A stretch of DNA of 64,000 bases, taken from Lasiosphaeris hirsuta. Its lineage: Eukaryota > Ascomycota > Sordariomycetes > Sordariales > Lasiosphaeriaceae. Under the pieces are notes generated by a model. The model made no database searches and was not told the origin of the DNA. It saw nothing but the letters and a program-made list of their open reading frames with translations. The DNA is taken from the NCBI GenBank assembly GCA_030549175.1, contig JAUKUA010000005.1:744001-808000 (forward strand), in the 5' to 3' direction. How positions within the stretch are numbered: position 1 is the stretch's first letter; each line of letters starts with the position of its first letter. Position numbers and translations under genes: made by a program. Of this stretch, positions 21,505 through 33,019 are shown piece after piece.

Positions 21505-21920
21505 GGAGGATGCCGCTCTTGCAGTGCAGCCCGTCGCATTTTTAGCTGATGATGTGTTTGAGGATGCCACGGTTTTAGAGTTCGACGAGGGCCATGTGTG
21601 TCAGGGTTAGGATGGCTTGCAACGTGTTGACAACTTTGAGCGTGTGGTCTTCTGAGCACGCAGTGTCCACCCACCTTTAGGACCGTGGAAGTCGGGGATG
21701 CCTACAGCCACAAAAAAAAAAGAAAGTCAGCCTTCTTTGCGCATCTGTGTACAGAGGCCTTCCTTGACTGACCGGCAGAGGTCGACACGCCTGCGCCCGT
21801 GAAAACGACAAAGTGCTTGCTCTTTTTCATATGATTGGCCAGAAGCTGGGCTTTGCGATCCAACTCGTCGAGCCCATCATAGCGCTCATCTGCCGCAGTC
21901 TTGGGTGCTGTGCTGGCCAT
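21505..21920 (-). pseudogene. Sirtuin (Sir2-family deacetylase), 5' portion, broken
   Basis: Exon 1 starts MASTAPKTAADERYDGLD at 21920 and contains the NAD-binding motif VVFTGAGVSTSAG. An intron (donor GTCAGT, acceptor TGTAG) leads to GIPDFHGP. Family members have GIPDFRGP, so the conserved Arg is His here (CGC to CAC or similar). After GGWTLRAQKTT a one-base frameshift leads to VVNTLQAI, LTHMALVEL, TAA (21575-21577), NRGILKHIIS, TAA (21542-21544), then CDGLHCKSGILP. Both TAA codons stand where sirtuins have Gln (EL-Q-NRG and S-Q-N-CDGLH). The zinc-binding and C-terminal Rossmann parts are gone. Non-functional. Confidence 0.85.
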
Positions 21921-22786
21921 TGCGGGTGGTTGAATTGGGCACAAAGCAGGGAAAAGAATACAATGGTGGTGTTGTACAATGAATGGTGTTAGTGTTGTCC
22001 GTGGTCGCCATGCTTATAACCAAACTTCAGGATCGCGTCCATAACCCAACCGGAGCTGTTGCCCCGCCAACGCCACTACGAACACTAGCACAACCCCACT
22101 TTATTCAGAGTGGAGCATTCCGCTGTTTGCATGGGTGGTTAAGTGCATATAAGTCATTTTTTCACCTCAACCTCACCTCTAAAGCTAAGGCACCCAGGCA
22201 CAGAGCCAGATTTTACTTTTTCAAGTTCGAGGCTTTTGAGTCACGACATGATAGACAAACAGTACACTCACTCAAAAAGGTTGCCCTGCAGTGCCGGTAT
22301 TTCCCTGCACCCCATCTTTCTTCCGCAGTCGCTCTCGTCTCTCGACAAAGGGATAAATCAGGCTGTGAATTTTTCTGGCCGACTAGCAGCCCTTCTCTTC
22401 TTCACCCAACAGGACGCCTTTCTTTCTCTTCCTTCTCCGCAAGAAATCCTGCACTTTTCCACCTTGACAACCAACTCAGACTGCACCTCGCCGCTCTCCA
22501 CTATTCCCAACCAGCAGCCAGGAACATCTACCCTGCATCGTGCCTACTGTACACCTTTTTCCTTCTCCTCCCTCCCCGCAAGAAACCCTCCACTTTCCGG
22601 CCTCGACAACCAACTCGGTAGACTCCACCTCGCCGCACTATTCCCAACCGGCAACCGGAAACATCTACCCTGCATCGTACCTAACCTACGGTACACCTTA
22701 GTCACTTTGCATCGCAACAGTCAATCTTCCTAACGACCGCAACCCTTCGCTTCCCGCTTTCTAGCCAAAAATCGCACGACGGCAAA
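21921..22786. other. Promoter and 5' leader of the SIM/NLS-repeat gene
   Basis: Between the divergent sirtuin relic and the gene at 22787. The 22425-22705 part is a C/T-rich leader containing a near-tandem duplication, listed separately. No further gene is seen. Confidence 0.55.
22425..22705. repeat. Imperfect tandem duplication of about 135 bp in a 5' leader
   Basis: Two copies share, in order, ccgcaagaaa.cct, cgacaaccaactc, ctgcacctcgccgc (ccacctcgccgc in copy 2), ctattcccaacc, gaacatctaccctgcatcgt and gtacacctt. The copies differ by substitutions and short indels. The segment ends about 80 bases before the start codon of the downstream gene. Confidence 0.75.
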
Positions 22787-24218
22787 ATGGCCTACCCTGC
22801 TATATTCATCATTGGCCATGAGGCAGCCGGACAAGAGACCGGCGAGGTAATTTCCCCAGCGACCCTGGCGGTTGAATGACAATAACTAATTTTTATCATT
22901 TTGGCAGATCAACTATGATCAAGTTGAGGCTGCCGTACAATCTGCGATCGGTCATATGAGCCAAATTTATTTTGAGGCCATGAGCGAGGTTAACAAAATT
23001 TTTATGGATGACCTCGGTGACTTGTCATTCGCGGCCTACGACCGGAATGAGCGCATTGAGCTCGTCATGGGCGCTGCCCCGACCCTCGCACAGCTCCTCG
23101 CAGTCATGTGCTGCAACCCGTACTGTCGCTTTGAGGAGCGTTTCTTAGGCCGCATCTTCGCAGACCCCGAGACCATCGACAATCTGATAAAGGAGTGCCC
23201 AAACCTGGACATGGAGATCCCCCCCGCGGAACTTGCCGATGGAGAACTTGCCGATGCGGAATCCGCCAACGAGGAACTCGCCAATGCTACTGCCGACGAT
23301 GAATTGGCTGTCGAATCTATCGAGATCGCCGACAGCAAGTCAGCCGTCGGACAGATCAGCGCTGCCGAGGATGGCAACATCAAGCAGGAGGTCATTGTCA
23401 TTGACAGCGACAGCGACGATGATGACAATGACAATGACCCTGGAGTCATAAGCATTTTCGACCCGGAGTCGGTAACGGCTGCCATGGCAGCCGCGGTGAA
23501 GGAAGGCATGGACGGTGTTGGCGATGATCTCAAGAAATACATCGACGCCAAGTTCAACAACATTGCCACCCTGATCACGGATTATAATAAGGACGTCAGG
23601 GGCCTCTCGGATAAGGTGGCAGGCCTCGAGCAGAAAGTGGCGGGCCTAGAGAAGACGCAACAGAACAGCAGGACGGTCGGATCTGGTGCTCGCTCGCCCT
23701 CGGAACAGTACCACTCGATGAGCCCCCAGCCCATCAGAAATCCCAAGCCCAGCCTCAAGCGTGCCCGCTCTGACGGCCGGGCCAACGAGGCACCGGTTGC
23801 CAAGAAGCGGTCCGTGACCTGCTCTGACGACCTTGCCAAAGAAGCGCCGGTTACCAAGAGGCGGCCCGTTGCGACGATGAGTCCCCAGCCCACCGGGAAT
23901 GACCGACCTAGCCCCAAGCGTGCCCGCTCTGACTACTCTCCGGCCAAAGAGGTACCAGTTGCCAAGAAGCGGTCCGTTACCGGCTCTGACGACCTGGCCA
24001 AAGGGGCACCGGCTACGAAGAAGCGGTTCATTAACGTTTCTGAAGACCTAGCTAAAAAGGCGCCGGCTGCCAAGAAGCAGTTGGTTTTGGCTCCCGCCGA
24101 GGTTGCCGGCGCTGATCCTGCTCTCGCCGCCGATGCCGCTATTCACGGTGAAGCGGCCACGGCCGAGCCTGATGAAATGGGTGGAGCGGAGGAGCATAGG
24201 TCGTACTGGGACATTTGA
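22787..24218 (+). CDS. Protein with SUMO-interaction-like motif, coiled coil and repeated basic motifs
   Basis: Exon 1 22787-22846 (MAYPAIFIIGHEAAGQETGE), intron 22847-22907 (donor GTAATT, branch-like aactaat, acceptor GCAG), exon 2 22908-24218; 456 residues. Residues 1-120 are helical, with CCNPYCRFEERFLGRIF. An Ala/Glu/Asp-rich repeat (ELADGELADAESANEEL) follows. EVIVIDSDSDDDD is a textbook-like SUMO-interacting motif (hydrophobic core, then Ser/acidic residues). A helical segment contains DKVAGLEQKVAGLEKTQ, a short coiled coil. The last 180 residues carry repeated Lys/Arg motifs (LKRARSD, VAKKRSVT, VTKRRPV, PKRARSD, VAKKRSVT, ATKKRF, AAKKQ) separated by SDDLAKE-like spacers, suggesting multiple nuclear localisation or nucleic-acid-binding signals. 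No known family is recognised. Probably nuclear. Confidence 0.75.
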
Positions 24219-24730
24219 AGGCATGCCTACCTCATGTGTAGCATTCGACGTTTTTCTTTTCCCGTGCTTTTTCTTGTTTTCGACTGGTAAGAACCTGGCT
24301 AGTTTTTAGGCCTATGGAGGAACTGGCGGCATCACGGATGGGTATGGTGGCGTTTGGATGCATCATAGGGAGTCGGGGACTATCGAAAGGATTTGAGCAT
24401 TGGAGATACCCGGGGGCCGCGGCGTGCATGATAAGAAATTTGCTGGGCGTTGAAAGACAAAGTTTTTCAACGATTAGTTGCAATAATAAATTCGCTGCCG
24501 CTGCACCTGTACCAACCAAGGCATCACATTTGAGCATGACTAATGGCTTGCTGTGAACGGAAATATTAACGCGAAGTTTCTTCTACTGCCGTGGCCTACT
24601 GAAGGGAGACAGAATGATCACTCAGACATTTTTGAGGGAGAACTCAACGCTCGGCATGATGATATCCACATTTCTCAAACTAGTAGCAAACATCTATCCG
24701 CGCTAATCTCAAGTTGCCTCCAAACAGACT
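24219..24730. other. Intergenic between convergent genes
   Basis: 3' flanks of the SIM/NLS-repeat gene and the permease. No gene is recognised. Confidence 0.6.
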
Positions 24731-26630
24731 TCAACGGCCGATATACTGCAGCTCTAACCACCTCAGAGGTGGGAACGAGATTAGGGCAAACCCGCAACCG
24801 ACCCAGACACCGACATCCGCATAGCCAGACAGCACGGCCAGAGGACCGACATACCAAATCTGGTACATTCCCAAGACGGCCCCCAGCCAGCCCAATAGGA
24901 ACGACGCGAGCGCGGCCCAGCCGACAGGCAGATACGACTTGTCCTCCCAGCGAGACCAGTCGAATCCCCTGCTGCGGCGGAATATCACATGCTCCTCCAA
25001 GACGATGCAGATCATAAACTCAACCCAGTATCCCATGAGGGCCAGGAAGTTGGAGAAGATGACATAGAGGTGCTCACGCCCGGCAAGGGCGAGGACCGTC
25101 TCAATAACAATCAGCACCGTTGTCCACACCCAGCGCGGCACAGCCTTGGGGTAGCGGCCCAGGACCTGACAGCCGAGGGCGGCTGAGTAGGTCCCAGGGA
25201 TACTGTTGGCGATGATGCCGAGGGCAACCATCACAGCGCAGAAGCGGCCAAAGCCTTGGAGTGGCCCAAAGCCAGCGGTGACCAGAGCGCCAGTCGAGAC
25301 GGCATTTGCGTCAGCCCACTCTGTGTGTGTGGCGAGACCGGTGGCGAGGCCGATGCCGATGAGGTAGACGAGGGTGAAGGAGGTCCACAGGCCGGCCAGG
25401 GTGAGGAGGAAGACCTTTCGGCGCTTGGTGTCTTCGGGGAAGTAGACGAAGTAGTCGGACGAGGCGCCTGCCCACGAATTGGGCACGTACAGGCACAGGC
25501 TGAAGAAGGAGAGGCGGTTTGCGTTGAGGGTCGCCGTGTCGCCGACGGATGCGGTTGTCGTGTCAAAGTAGGGTCCTGCACAGCCGATGAGCACGAAAAG
25601 AGCTAGGAGCTGGGGGATCCAGGCGAATCTAAGGCAGATGTTAGCGCGCTTGCAGACAGCGGTAATAAGAGATCTTAGGCCTATTGTGCAGATGGACCCT
25701 GGACCCTGGACCTGGGCAGAGGGAGGGGGCTGCGGCATCTCACTCCTTCCTTCGGCTCCTGCCGGCCGCACCCCCCACCCCCGCCGTTCCTGCCATCGCC
25801 GACGGTCGCCCCACCACACGGCAGGTCCCATCTTGTATGGGGACCATCTCTCTATCTCTCCAGGGGCAATTTTCCACCAACCCACCCACAAAACAGAATG
25901 AACTTGAAGATAAATCGTACCTTTCGTATTGATGGAACACGGCCATGCCAAAGACGGCCACGACCCAGCACACCAGAGCAGAAACCACGATGCCGACGGC
26001 GATGGTCATGTCACCCCCACTGACTGCCGACATCATCTGTCCTGCAATAATGTACGAAATGGTGATGTACCCCACCATCAGCACAATGTTGAGGAAGCAT
26101 GGAATTTTTGACGGCCAATAGCCCATGAAGTACCGCATTATCACCTGGAATTGCGGGTTAGCAACATCCAAGCACTGCCGCTGATGATCCTCGGGTAATT
26201 GACTAACCATCGTGCGATTCCCGCTCTTAGGGCCCCAGACACTCATGTACGCCGTTGAGGAGCTCCCAAGAAATCCACCAAAAACCGCACACATTGCGCT
26301 ATCCAGAAACCCAAGCCCGAATAAATACGGCCCAAACAGCCCGACGGCCAGATTGTTGACAGAAATGTTGGCACTGAACCACATGAGCGCGACCTGCAGA
26401 TCCGCCGACGTCGACGCCGGCTGCCGCTCATCGGGCTCAACCCGCTTGATGCCGCGCGCCTCGAACCCAGCGAGCCCCTCGATCCAGTCATTCGCTTTCC
26501 GCAGCGAGTTCGGCACGCGATACCGCGGCGTTACCGAAACGGGAGATTCGCTGCCGGCATCTTCGGACGACGCGCTCGCGACGACGGCGGTGCTGGTACC
26601 CTTCTCGGGATCTTTCAACGCGTCGGCCAT
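24731..26630 (-). CDS. NCS1-family purine-cytosine permease (FCY2-like)
   Basis: Plasma-membrane nucleobase/proton symporter of the nucleobase:cation symporter-1 family. Three exons: 26630-26208, 26144-25921 and 25628-24731 (introns 63 and 292 bases; donors GTTAGT and GTACGA), 514 residues, close to the usual 500-530. Recognisable segments are GIKRVEPDER before TM1, LMWFSANISVNNLAVGLFGP, MRYFMGYWPSKIPCFLNIV, GCAGPYF, PNSWAGASSDYFVYFPED, NSIPGTYSAALGCQVLG and NFLALMGYWVEFMICI, with about twelve hydrophobic helices. The start is the Met of MADALKDPEKG; a Met 13 codons upstream is possible. The second intron is long for this window and has a C/T-rich core. All splice phases agree. Substrate (purines, cytosine or other) cannot be fixed from sequence alone. 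Confidence 0.93.
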
Positions 26631-27058
26631 GACGTTTGAGCCAAAGACAGGAAAATCCGAAACAAACAAAAGCTTGACAGAACGGCAAGACTCATGTCAC
26701 AGAGGGAGACGGCCTGCATTAAAACCATGGACGCGCCGGCGCAATCAAGGCCAGACCTGGCCAGCAAACTGTGGCGGGGGAGGTCTGTGGGCGACTGCCG
26801 GATGGGGAAGTGCAACTTTGCAGCTTCGCATCGACCTGCAGCAGCGGACCGCCGGGAGGCGGGAGGAGCAGGGACCGCCGGCAACGTGTTTGGTCTGCCA
26901 GAGAGCTCCGATGGCTCTCCAGAGTTCTTGTGTGAGCGGGGCTTGCATTGGGGGCTTGCATGGGGAGAGTGGTGGGTTTGGTATGTTAAGGGCACCTGAT
27001 TCGTCACTGGACCAGCGGGACAGGGAGACGGAAGTGGTTTTTGGGCCCGCTGCCCGCT

Positions 27059-27105
<47 letters not shown>

Positions 27106-27711
27106 TGTGTGTGTGTGTGTGTGTCTCCGCCTGCTGGGCAACTCGCTCTGCATTAGGCGACCAAGTTCCAACCTGGAGAGCAAACTGTGACCGCCGTTTG
27201 GTCCCCGACAGCCTACACTACAGCTCAGTCTGCAGTAGCTTACCAGTTCACTAGCGCCCCAGGGGTCTTGGCTCTCTCACGCAACGGCGGGTTGGATTGC
27301 CACTCTTTTGGCAGTTTCAGTGGCGCTCACAGAGCCTGCACCCGCTGCCGCTTCGGGCCATTCGCCATTCCCCGGCTTCATTATTCGTATCGCAGGGGAC
27401 ACTTTGGCAAATTTTCGAGTACGAGTACTACCAAATCTCCCCAGATCTAATATACTAGAATACATTCCCGACCGCACTACACGTCCCAGTCATGTCTAGG
27501 CCTAGTCATGTCCCAGTCCGTCCCGCCGGTGGTGGCTTGCGATAACGTCGAGGCCAGGAAAAACGCCATGACGCCGATTGGAGCCCCATATCAATCCGCA
27601 AACACGCCACCGTCATGCCACATAAACTTACGTGATACCCTTGCACACCATTTTGATCCCAAGAAGGAAAGGAAGCAAAAGAAAAAAAGACTGGGTTCCC
27701 AGCCTGTCGGG
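26631..27711. other. Intergenic with microsatellites
   Basis: Upstream of the permease and downstream of the rhodopsin-domain gene, both leftward. It holds (CT)n followed by (GT)n at 27060-27124. No gene is supported. Confidence 0.6.
27060..27124. repeat. Compound microsatellite (CT)n-(GT)n
   Basis: Dinucleotide tct/ctc runs from 27060 to 27098 pass directly into gtgtgt runs up to 27124. Confidence 0.9.
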
Positions 27712-29236
27712 TCACCCCCGCGACACCCGGACCGTCTTGATTACCATTACCCCGTGTCCATCGCCGTCGACCTCTTCGTTAATGCTACCGGTATCGGCGC
27801 CCGTGCCCACACCGATGGCCACGCCATTGATGGCCGTCGTGTTGGCCCGGTGCTGCCACGCTGGTGTCAACTCGATCTCGCTTCCCTGCGATGGCATTCG
27901 TATCTCGGTCGCAGTCTCAACGTCGTGATGTCTCCCATCGCGCCGGTCATCCGTGTCGTCCATCTTATCCCATTGCGTCTGCCTTATTGTCGTCAACCAG
28001 AGCGATGAGTACAAGCCTTTTCGTGGAGGCTTGCGGGGCAACGGCGGCGTCTTCCCGACGCCGGGTATCTTTAGGTCTTTGGTGTCAGACCAGGTGTCGG
28101 TGTGGAAGACGCGGCGGATGAGTGGCCAACAAAGTGGTACGTTGCCGACGTAGATGGAGATGGCGACTTCACCGACGTACCAGTACGTGTAGCCCATATC
28201 GTTGGGGTTGGAGAAGTTGTAGTAGCGATTCAACACGGCGGCAATAATGTTGAAGATTCCGAGACCCAGGACGAGGCAGAGAATCACCTTTCTGCGTGAG
28301 GTTAGTGGACTGCGACGCCAGGCACCACGCGTCGTCCTTACCTCCTTACGGGAAGCCGAGTCCTGATGATGATGGGGAGCGGGATCAAGAGGAGCAGCAG
28401 GTCGGACGAGATGTTGAAGGACGTCGCGAACTTCATGTGGTTATAATATGTTGCGCATTCGGCTGCATCATGTTAGCCATGGCGTCTGTTCACGAGGACA
28501 CCAACAGTGGACCTACAGTCGACAACCGGCACCGCCCAGTACTGCTCGATAGGCTGGCACCAGTACGTCAGGCACAGCACAACCACGAGCACATAACCAA
28601 TAGCACAGAAGATAGCGAGGATCTTGACGGCGAGCTTCTGTTTCTCGAAGGCTTCCTTGGTCAACCTGTAGTAGAGGAACAGGAGGCACGCCTTGACCAG
28701 CCACACTGTCGTCAGGGTGGACAGCTCCATGAAGAGCACCATCTTGCTGCCGTAGACGGCCGTGGCGACCTCATCGGGCGTAAGAGCGGCTGCCACCTCT
28801 GGGTCCAGGTAGTTGCTGCCATTCTTAGCCACCTCATTGACGGCGACAGTAAAGGTAGTAAAGGTCCCCTACATCGGCAGAATCATGGAGGTCAGCAAAA
28901 CTGTCAGACGGAGTGACTCCCTGACGGAGACTTTGGAAACAGGGTTAGGGTCTAACGTGGGGAAAACATTACCCCAGCGATGAGCATCAACCAATCCTCA
29001 ATCTGGAGATTTCGGAAGCTGCCAAGCTTCATACTCCGAGAGGTTCTGCATCGTTTGGTTAGCCGACAGCCCAGTGTGCGATCCGAGCGGGAGGGGGCCT
29101 GAAAGCGCGATGTGTCATGGTCGCGAGGGCGGACTGTCATTCGCACACGCACGTACATTCGACATGTTATCAGCACGATGCCGATGGCGTACAGAGTCCA
29201 CGACTCAATCGAAATGTTGCGGACGTAATCGTCCAT
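27712..29236 (-). CDS. Rhodopsin-domain (SAT4-type) integral membrane protein
   Basis: Fungal seven-helix protein of the family often annotated as rhodopsin domain, SAT4 or PTH11-like. Five exons, all in phase: 29236-29157, 29045-28973, 28868-28517, 28462-28342 and 28291-27712; 401 residues. Key segments are WTLYAIGIVLITCRM (TM1), FRNLQIEDWLMLIAG (the conserved E/D-D-W/Y before TM2), LFMELSTLTTVWLVKACLLF, YVLVVVLCLTYWCQPIEQYW, MKFATSFNISSDLLLLLIPL and NRYYNFSNPNDMGYTYWYVG with the last helix. The cytosolic tail is long and polar. Donors include GTACGT, GTAATG, GTAGGT and GTAAGG; acceptors are GCAG or GTAG. Ligand and signalling partner are unknown; some relatives are receptors, but most are uncharacterised. 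Confidence 0.9.
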
Positions 29237-30331
29237 GGCGTGGTGGGCGCGACGGCATCGAACCCGGAACGACTGGCCTGCAAACTTGGACACAGCTCTC
29301 GAAGCCTGAGCCTGAGCTTGAGCTGAGCTTCTCAAGGGCTCGAGACCGCGAGAAAACTGGGCATGGGCAAGTTGAAGTTCGTTTCGCGGTCGAGACCTAG
29401 CCCGTCCCGTCATCCATGTCAATCTCTGATAGCCCAGTCGAGGTCCGGGCCCCCCCCCGAGCGGCGACTCGAGCGCACCGCAAACCAGTTGCCGTCACGG
29501 GTCGTGGCGCTGGTCAGTCAATCTCGAGATTCGATTTTTCTTTTTGCTATCCGGGCCCCATAGCGCAACCACGGCCGAGGGACCAGGAGGGAGCAGGGGT
29601 CGGCGTATTTTTATTTTTTATTTTTTATTTTATTTGCGGAAGGAGGAGTCGAGGGCGCTGGGGGCGGTTGGGGGGGGGGGGGGGGGGGGAGGGTTGGTTA
29701 TCCCAAAGAGGCTCAGTTCCTGCAACCAGCATCCCACAGCCGGCCGGTGGCCTGGCATTGGCGGGCGGCGGCCGAGGGGGTGTAGCGTGCTGTCATTTGG
29801 ATGTGTACTACTGGCAGCGCTACTGCCAGTTGACTGCTAGTCGGGTTTGACCCGGGGATCTCGGACCCTGGTCTCCGGCCCCAGACACAAAGTCCCGTTC
29901 CGCTAGGCGATTGGGTTTAGGCATTCCCAGCGGCGGGGAGACAGGGTGCCGGCCAGCGCTCAAGCCAAGGTTGCACAAGTGCCCGGCCGCCGCTCCCTTG
30001 TCTCTGGTGTCGTAATCGCAAGAGCAGCGACACTCCGGAGTGCACTAGGAGGGAGGCACAGCGTGGGGGCCGTCACATCACAGGGCGTCTGTACGTCTGT
30101 GTACCCACATGTCCCCCTCCCTCCTCACAAAACACGACGATCTCGAGCATCAGTCGAGGCACACGTGGAGGACAGGCACGACTCGGGTACCGTCGACGGT
30201 TGACAACCCAGCCATCATATCAATCTCATCTCCGGTCCCCGCGTATAGTATAATACACTGACCTAAGAATAACCTAAAGAGTTATTATGCCCGTATATAC
30301 ATCCCTTTTATGTCCCATTGACGAGATCGAC
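29237..30331. other. Intergenic between divergent genes
   Basis: Shared upstream region of the leftward rhodopsin-domain gene and the rightward GMC gene. It holds an AT-rich stretch near 29609-29635 and a G run at 29671-29690. No gene is accepted. Confidence 0.6.
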
Positions 30332-32429
30332 ATGGCCTCATCAGAAAACAGCGCAGACGAGTTCTGCGCCCGCTCCTTCGACTTCGTCGTTGTTGGTGGT
30401 GGCACTGCCGGGCTCGCTGTCGCTGCACGGCTGGCCGAGGACCCCTCCCTCACCGTCGGCGTTTTGGAAGCTGGTGTCGCACCCGGATGGGACGATGATA
30501 TCGACATCCCGGGCTGTTCAGGACGGGCGCTGGGCGGCCCGTACGACTGGCATTTCAAAACGGTGCCCCAGGCTGGGCTCGGTGGGCGGACGCTCCCGTG
30601 GAATCGCGGCAAGGTGCTTGGCGGCTCCAGCGCGCTCAACTTTATGACATGGAATCGCGCCAGCAGAGAGGATTATGATGCCTGGGAGGCGCTGGGAAAT
30701 CCCGGCTGGGGCTGGGACGCGCTTTTGTCAGTTTTTCTCTTGGCACCTTGATCGCTATCTCTTTTGCTTTTTCCATCGCCCGCGTTGGATGATCATTCCG
30801 TCCATGATCGACCTGCCCGCACTGACTCCGCCCCCCACCCCCCAATGCCCAATGCACAACACAGCTTCCTGTCGGCCAGCTGATAACGCAACAAACTCGC
30901 TAATTGGTCTCGTTCAGGCCCTTCTTCGCCAAATCTGAGACCTTTCATCCCCCTCCTGCTGGATTTCGCGACCAGCACGGCGCCTTCTACGATGCCCCCA
31001 CGGACATTCTTGGCACCTCTGGCCCCATCAATGTCTCGTACACGACTGAGTTCTCGCCGTCGCACGCCCTCTGGCACCCGACCCTAAACTCGCTGGGGAT
31101 TGAATCCAACAAGGCGCATCTCTCCGGCAACAATGTCGGCGTCTGGACCACCATCTGCGCCGTGAATCCCGATAATGGCACCCGGTCCTATGCGCCCCAC
31201 TACTGCGCCGGCACCGGCTCCGGGTTGCCGCCGGCAAATCTTCACATCTTGACTGAGGCGCTCGCGCAAGAAATCGTGCTGGAGCAGAAAGATGGCGACA
31301 GGGAATGGACCGCCACGGGTGTCCGCTTTAACCGCCAAGGTCGCGAGTATGTTGTTTCCGTGACACACGAGGTCATTTTGTCCGGCGGAAGTGTGCAGTC
31401 GCCGCAGCTCCTGGAGCTTTCCGGCGTGGGCCAGCCTGAGGTATTGGTGGCGGCGGGGGTCCAGGTCAAGGTGGACAGCCCCCGTGTGGGGGAGAATGTT
31501 CAGGAGCACATCAGTGAGTGCTTCAAAGTTGTGCAAGTGCAATGTATCCAATATCCGCTAATGAACACGTTTTCTCAGTGCTGCCACTTGTCTTCGAGGT
31601 TGACCCATCGGTCCCCAACCCCGACGACCTCCAACGTGAGGACGTCGCCGCCGCTGCCCGCGAGCAATGGCTCAAGGACCACTCGGGACCCTACTCGGTC
31701 CTCCCGGTCTCCATGTCCTACCTCTCCCTCTCCCAGCTCCTACCCCAGGAAACCCACGCCTCCCTCGCCACCCGCGCCCAGAGCCTCTCTAACCTCCCCT
31801 TGGCGCAACAATCCATCTTGAGCAGCCGCTTCTCTCCCGGCACCCTCCTTGGCCAGGTCGAGTATGTCTTCGACCTCGGCAACTGGAACCCCTCGTTCCA
31901 GCCCGACCCGGCTTCGGGGAAGAAGTATGGCACAATGCTCCAGATTCTGCAGTACCCATTCTCGCGCGGCTCCATCCACATCCAGTCAGCCGACATTGCG
32001 AGGCAGCCTCGTATCGACCCGGGATACTACGCCGGCGCCCACGGTGCGCTCGATCTCGAAATCATGACGCGCTGCGCGCAGTTCGCGGCCAAGATATGCG
32101 CCACCCAGCCCCTCGCGTCTATCATCCAGGCGCCGGCTTCCCCCGGTAAGGGGGTGAAAAGTGAGGACTCGGAGAGGTTGAAGGAGTGGGTTGTCAACAA
32201 TACCATTACGGACTGGCACCCTGTTGGGACCTGTGCGATGGGCGGGAGTCCGGGGAAGGCGGGCGGCGTGGTGGATGAGAGGCTGAGGGTGTACGGGGTC
32301 AAGGGGTTGAGGGTTGCTGATGCGAGCGTGATGCCGTTGCATATCAGTGCGCACTTGCAGGCGACTGTGTACGCCATTGCGGAGAAGGCGGCCCAGATGA
32401 TTCGGGAGGATTTGGCGGTGGTGGGATGA
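30332..32429 (+). CDS. GMC-family FAD oxidoreductase
   Basis: Glucose-methanol-choline oxidoreductase (alcohol or sugar oxidase/dehydrogenase type). Exons 30332-30726, 30918-31513 and 31579-32429 (introns 191 and 65 bases; donors GTCAGT and GTGAGT), 613 residues. The N-terminal FAD dinucleotide-binding motif is FVVVGGGTAGLAVAARLAED, followed by VLEAG. WNRGKVLGGSSALNFMTWNR is the GMC signature 1 region, and EVILSGGSVQSPQLLELSGV is signature 2. The C terminus carries the active-site DWHPVGTCAMG and ISAHLQATVYAIAEKAA. No signal peptide follows the Met chosen (MASSENSADEF); a Met 15 codons upstream (30287) is possible and also gives no clear signal, so the enzyme is probably intracellular. Substrate is not predictable. 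No damage. Confidence 0.93.
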
Positions 32430-33019
32430 GGTACGGGGTTGGATTTGCATGGATTGCCAGCTTAAAGGTTTGATGCTCACGGTTAACGTTAACGCTTATT
32501 AAAACAGCGATTTCACCACCCCCGATTCAGTCCAATCATTCTTCGTGTAACGCCTTACCGACTAGAGTCCTGGCAATAAACTCGAAGCAGTTAGAATAAA
32601 GACAAACAATTCATCCACTGCCAATCTCCCCCCTCCCCCTTTAGAGCTCTTTAGCTAGAAGGCCAGTGGTGACCATGCTGTCTTATCAAGCCTAGCCCCT
32701 TGGATGGGTTATTTCAAGGTGAGACTCAATGCGTTGTGTTTTGCTAAGCTCTCTCTGTTGACCATGATCTTGGTCCAACCAAATTTTTAAGCTTCATGCG
32801 GGGCTGCCTGCGCCGTGAGGCGCATCTCTGTTGGGTGTCCTGCACATCGGTTGGGCAAGTCCAAGGTGCTTGAGGCTGGAAGGCAGATTTTGGTGCGCGG
32901 TTATTAGCTCTTTTCCTCACACCCCAAACAACTCGCAACGCACACAACTTTCCCTAATAACATAGAGGTGTGACAATTGACAATCAGGGCACCAAAGCCA
33001 TGGCGCTTGCCCTAAAGCC
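32430..33019. other. Intergenic
   Basis: 3' flank of the GMC gene. A tandem duplication of aaagccatggcgcttgccct lies at about 32994-33033, just before the NACHT relic. No gene is recognised. Confidence 0.55.

Noticed and set aside
29835..29910. tRNA-like text on the minus strand (A-box-like gcctagcgg and gggtcaaaccc).
   Set aside because: The T arm lacks a proper seven-base loop and no acceptor stem pairs, so no cloverleaf can be drawn.
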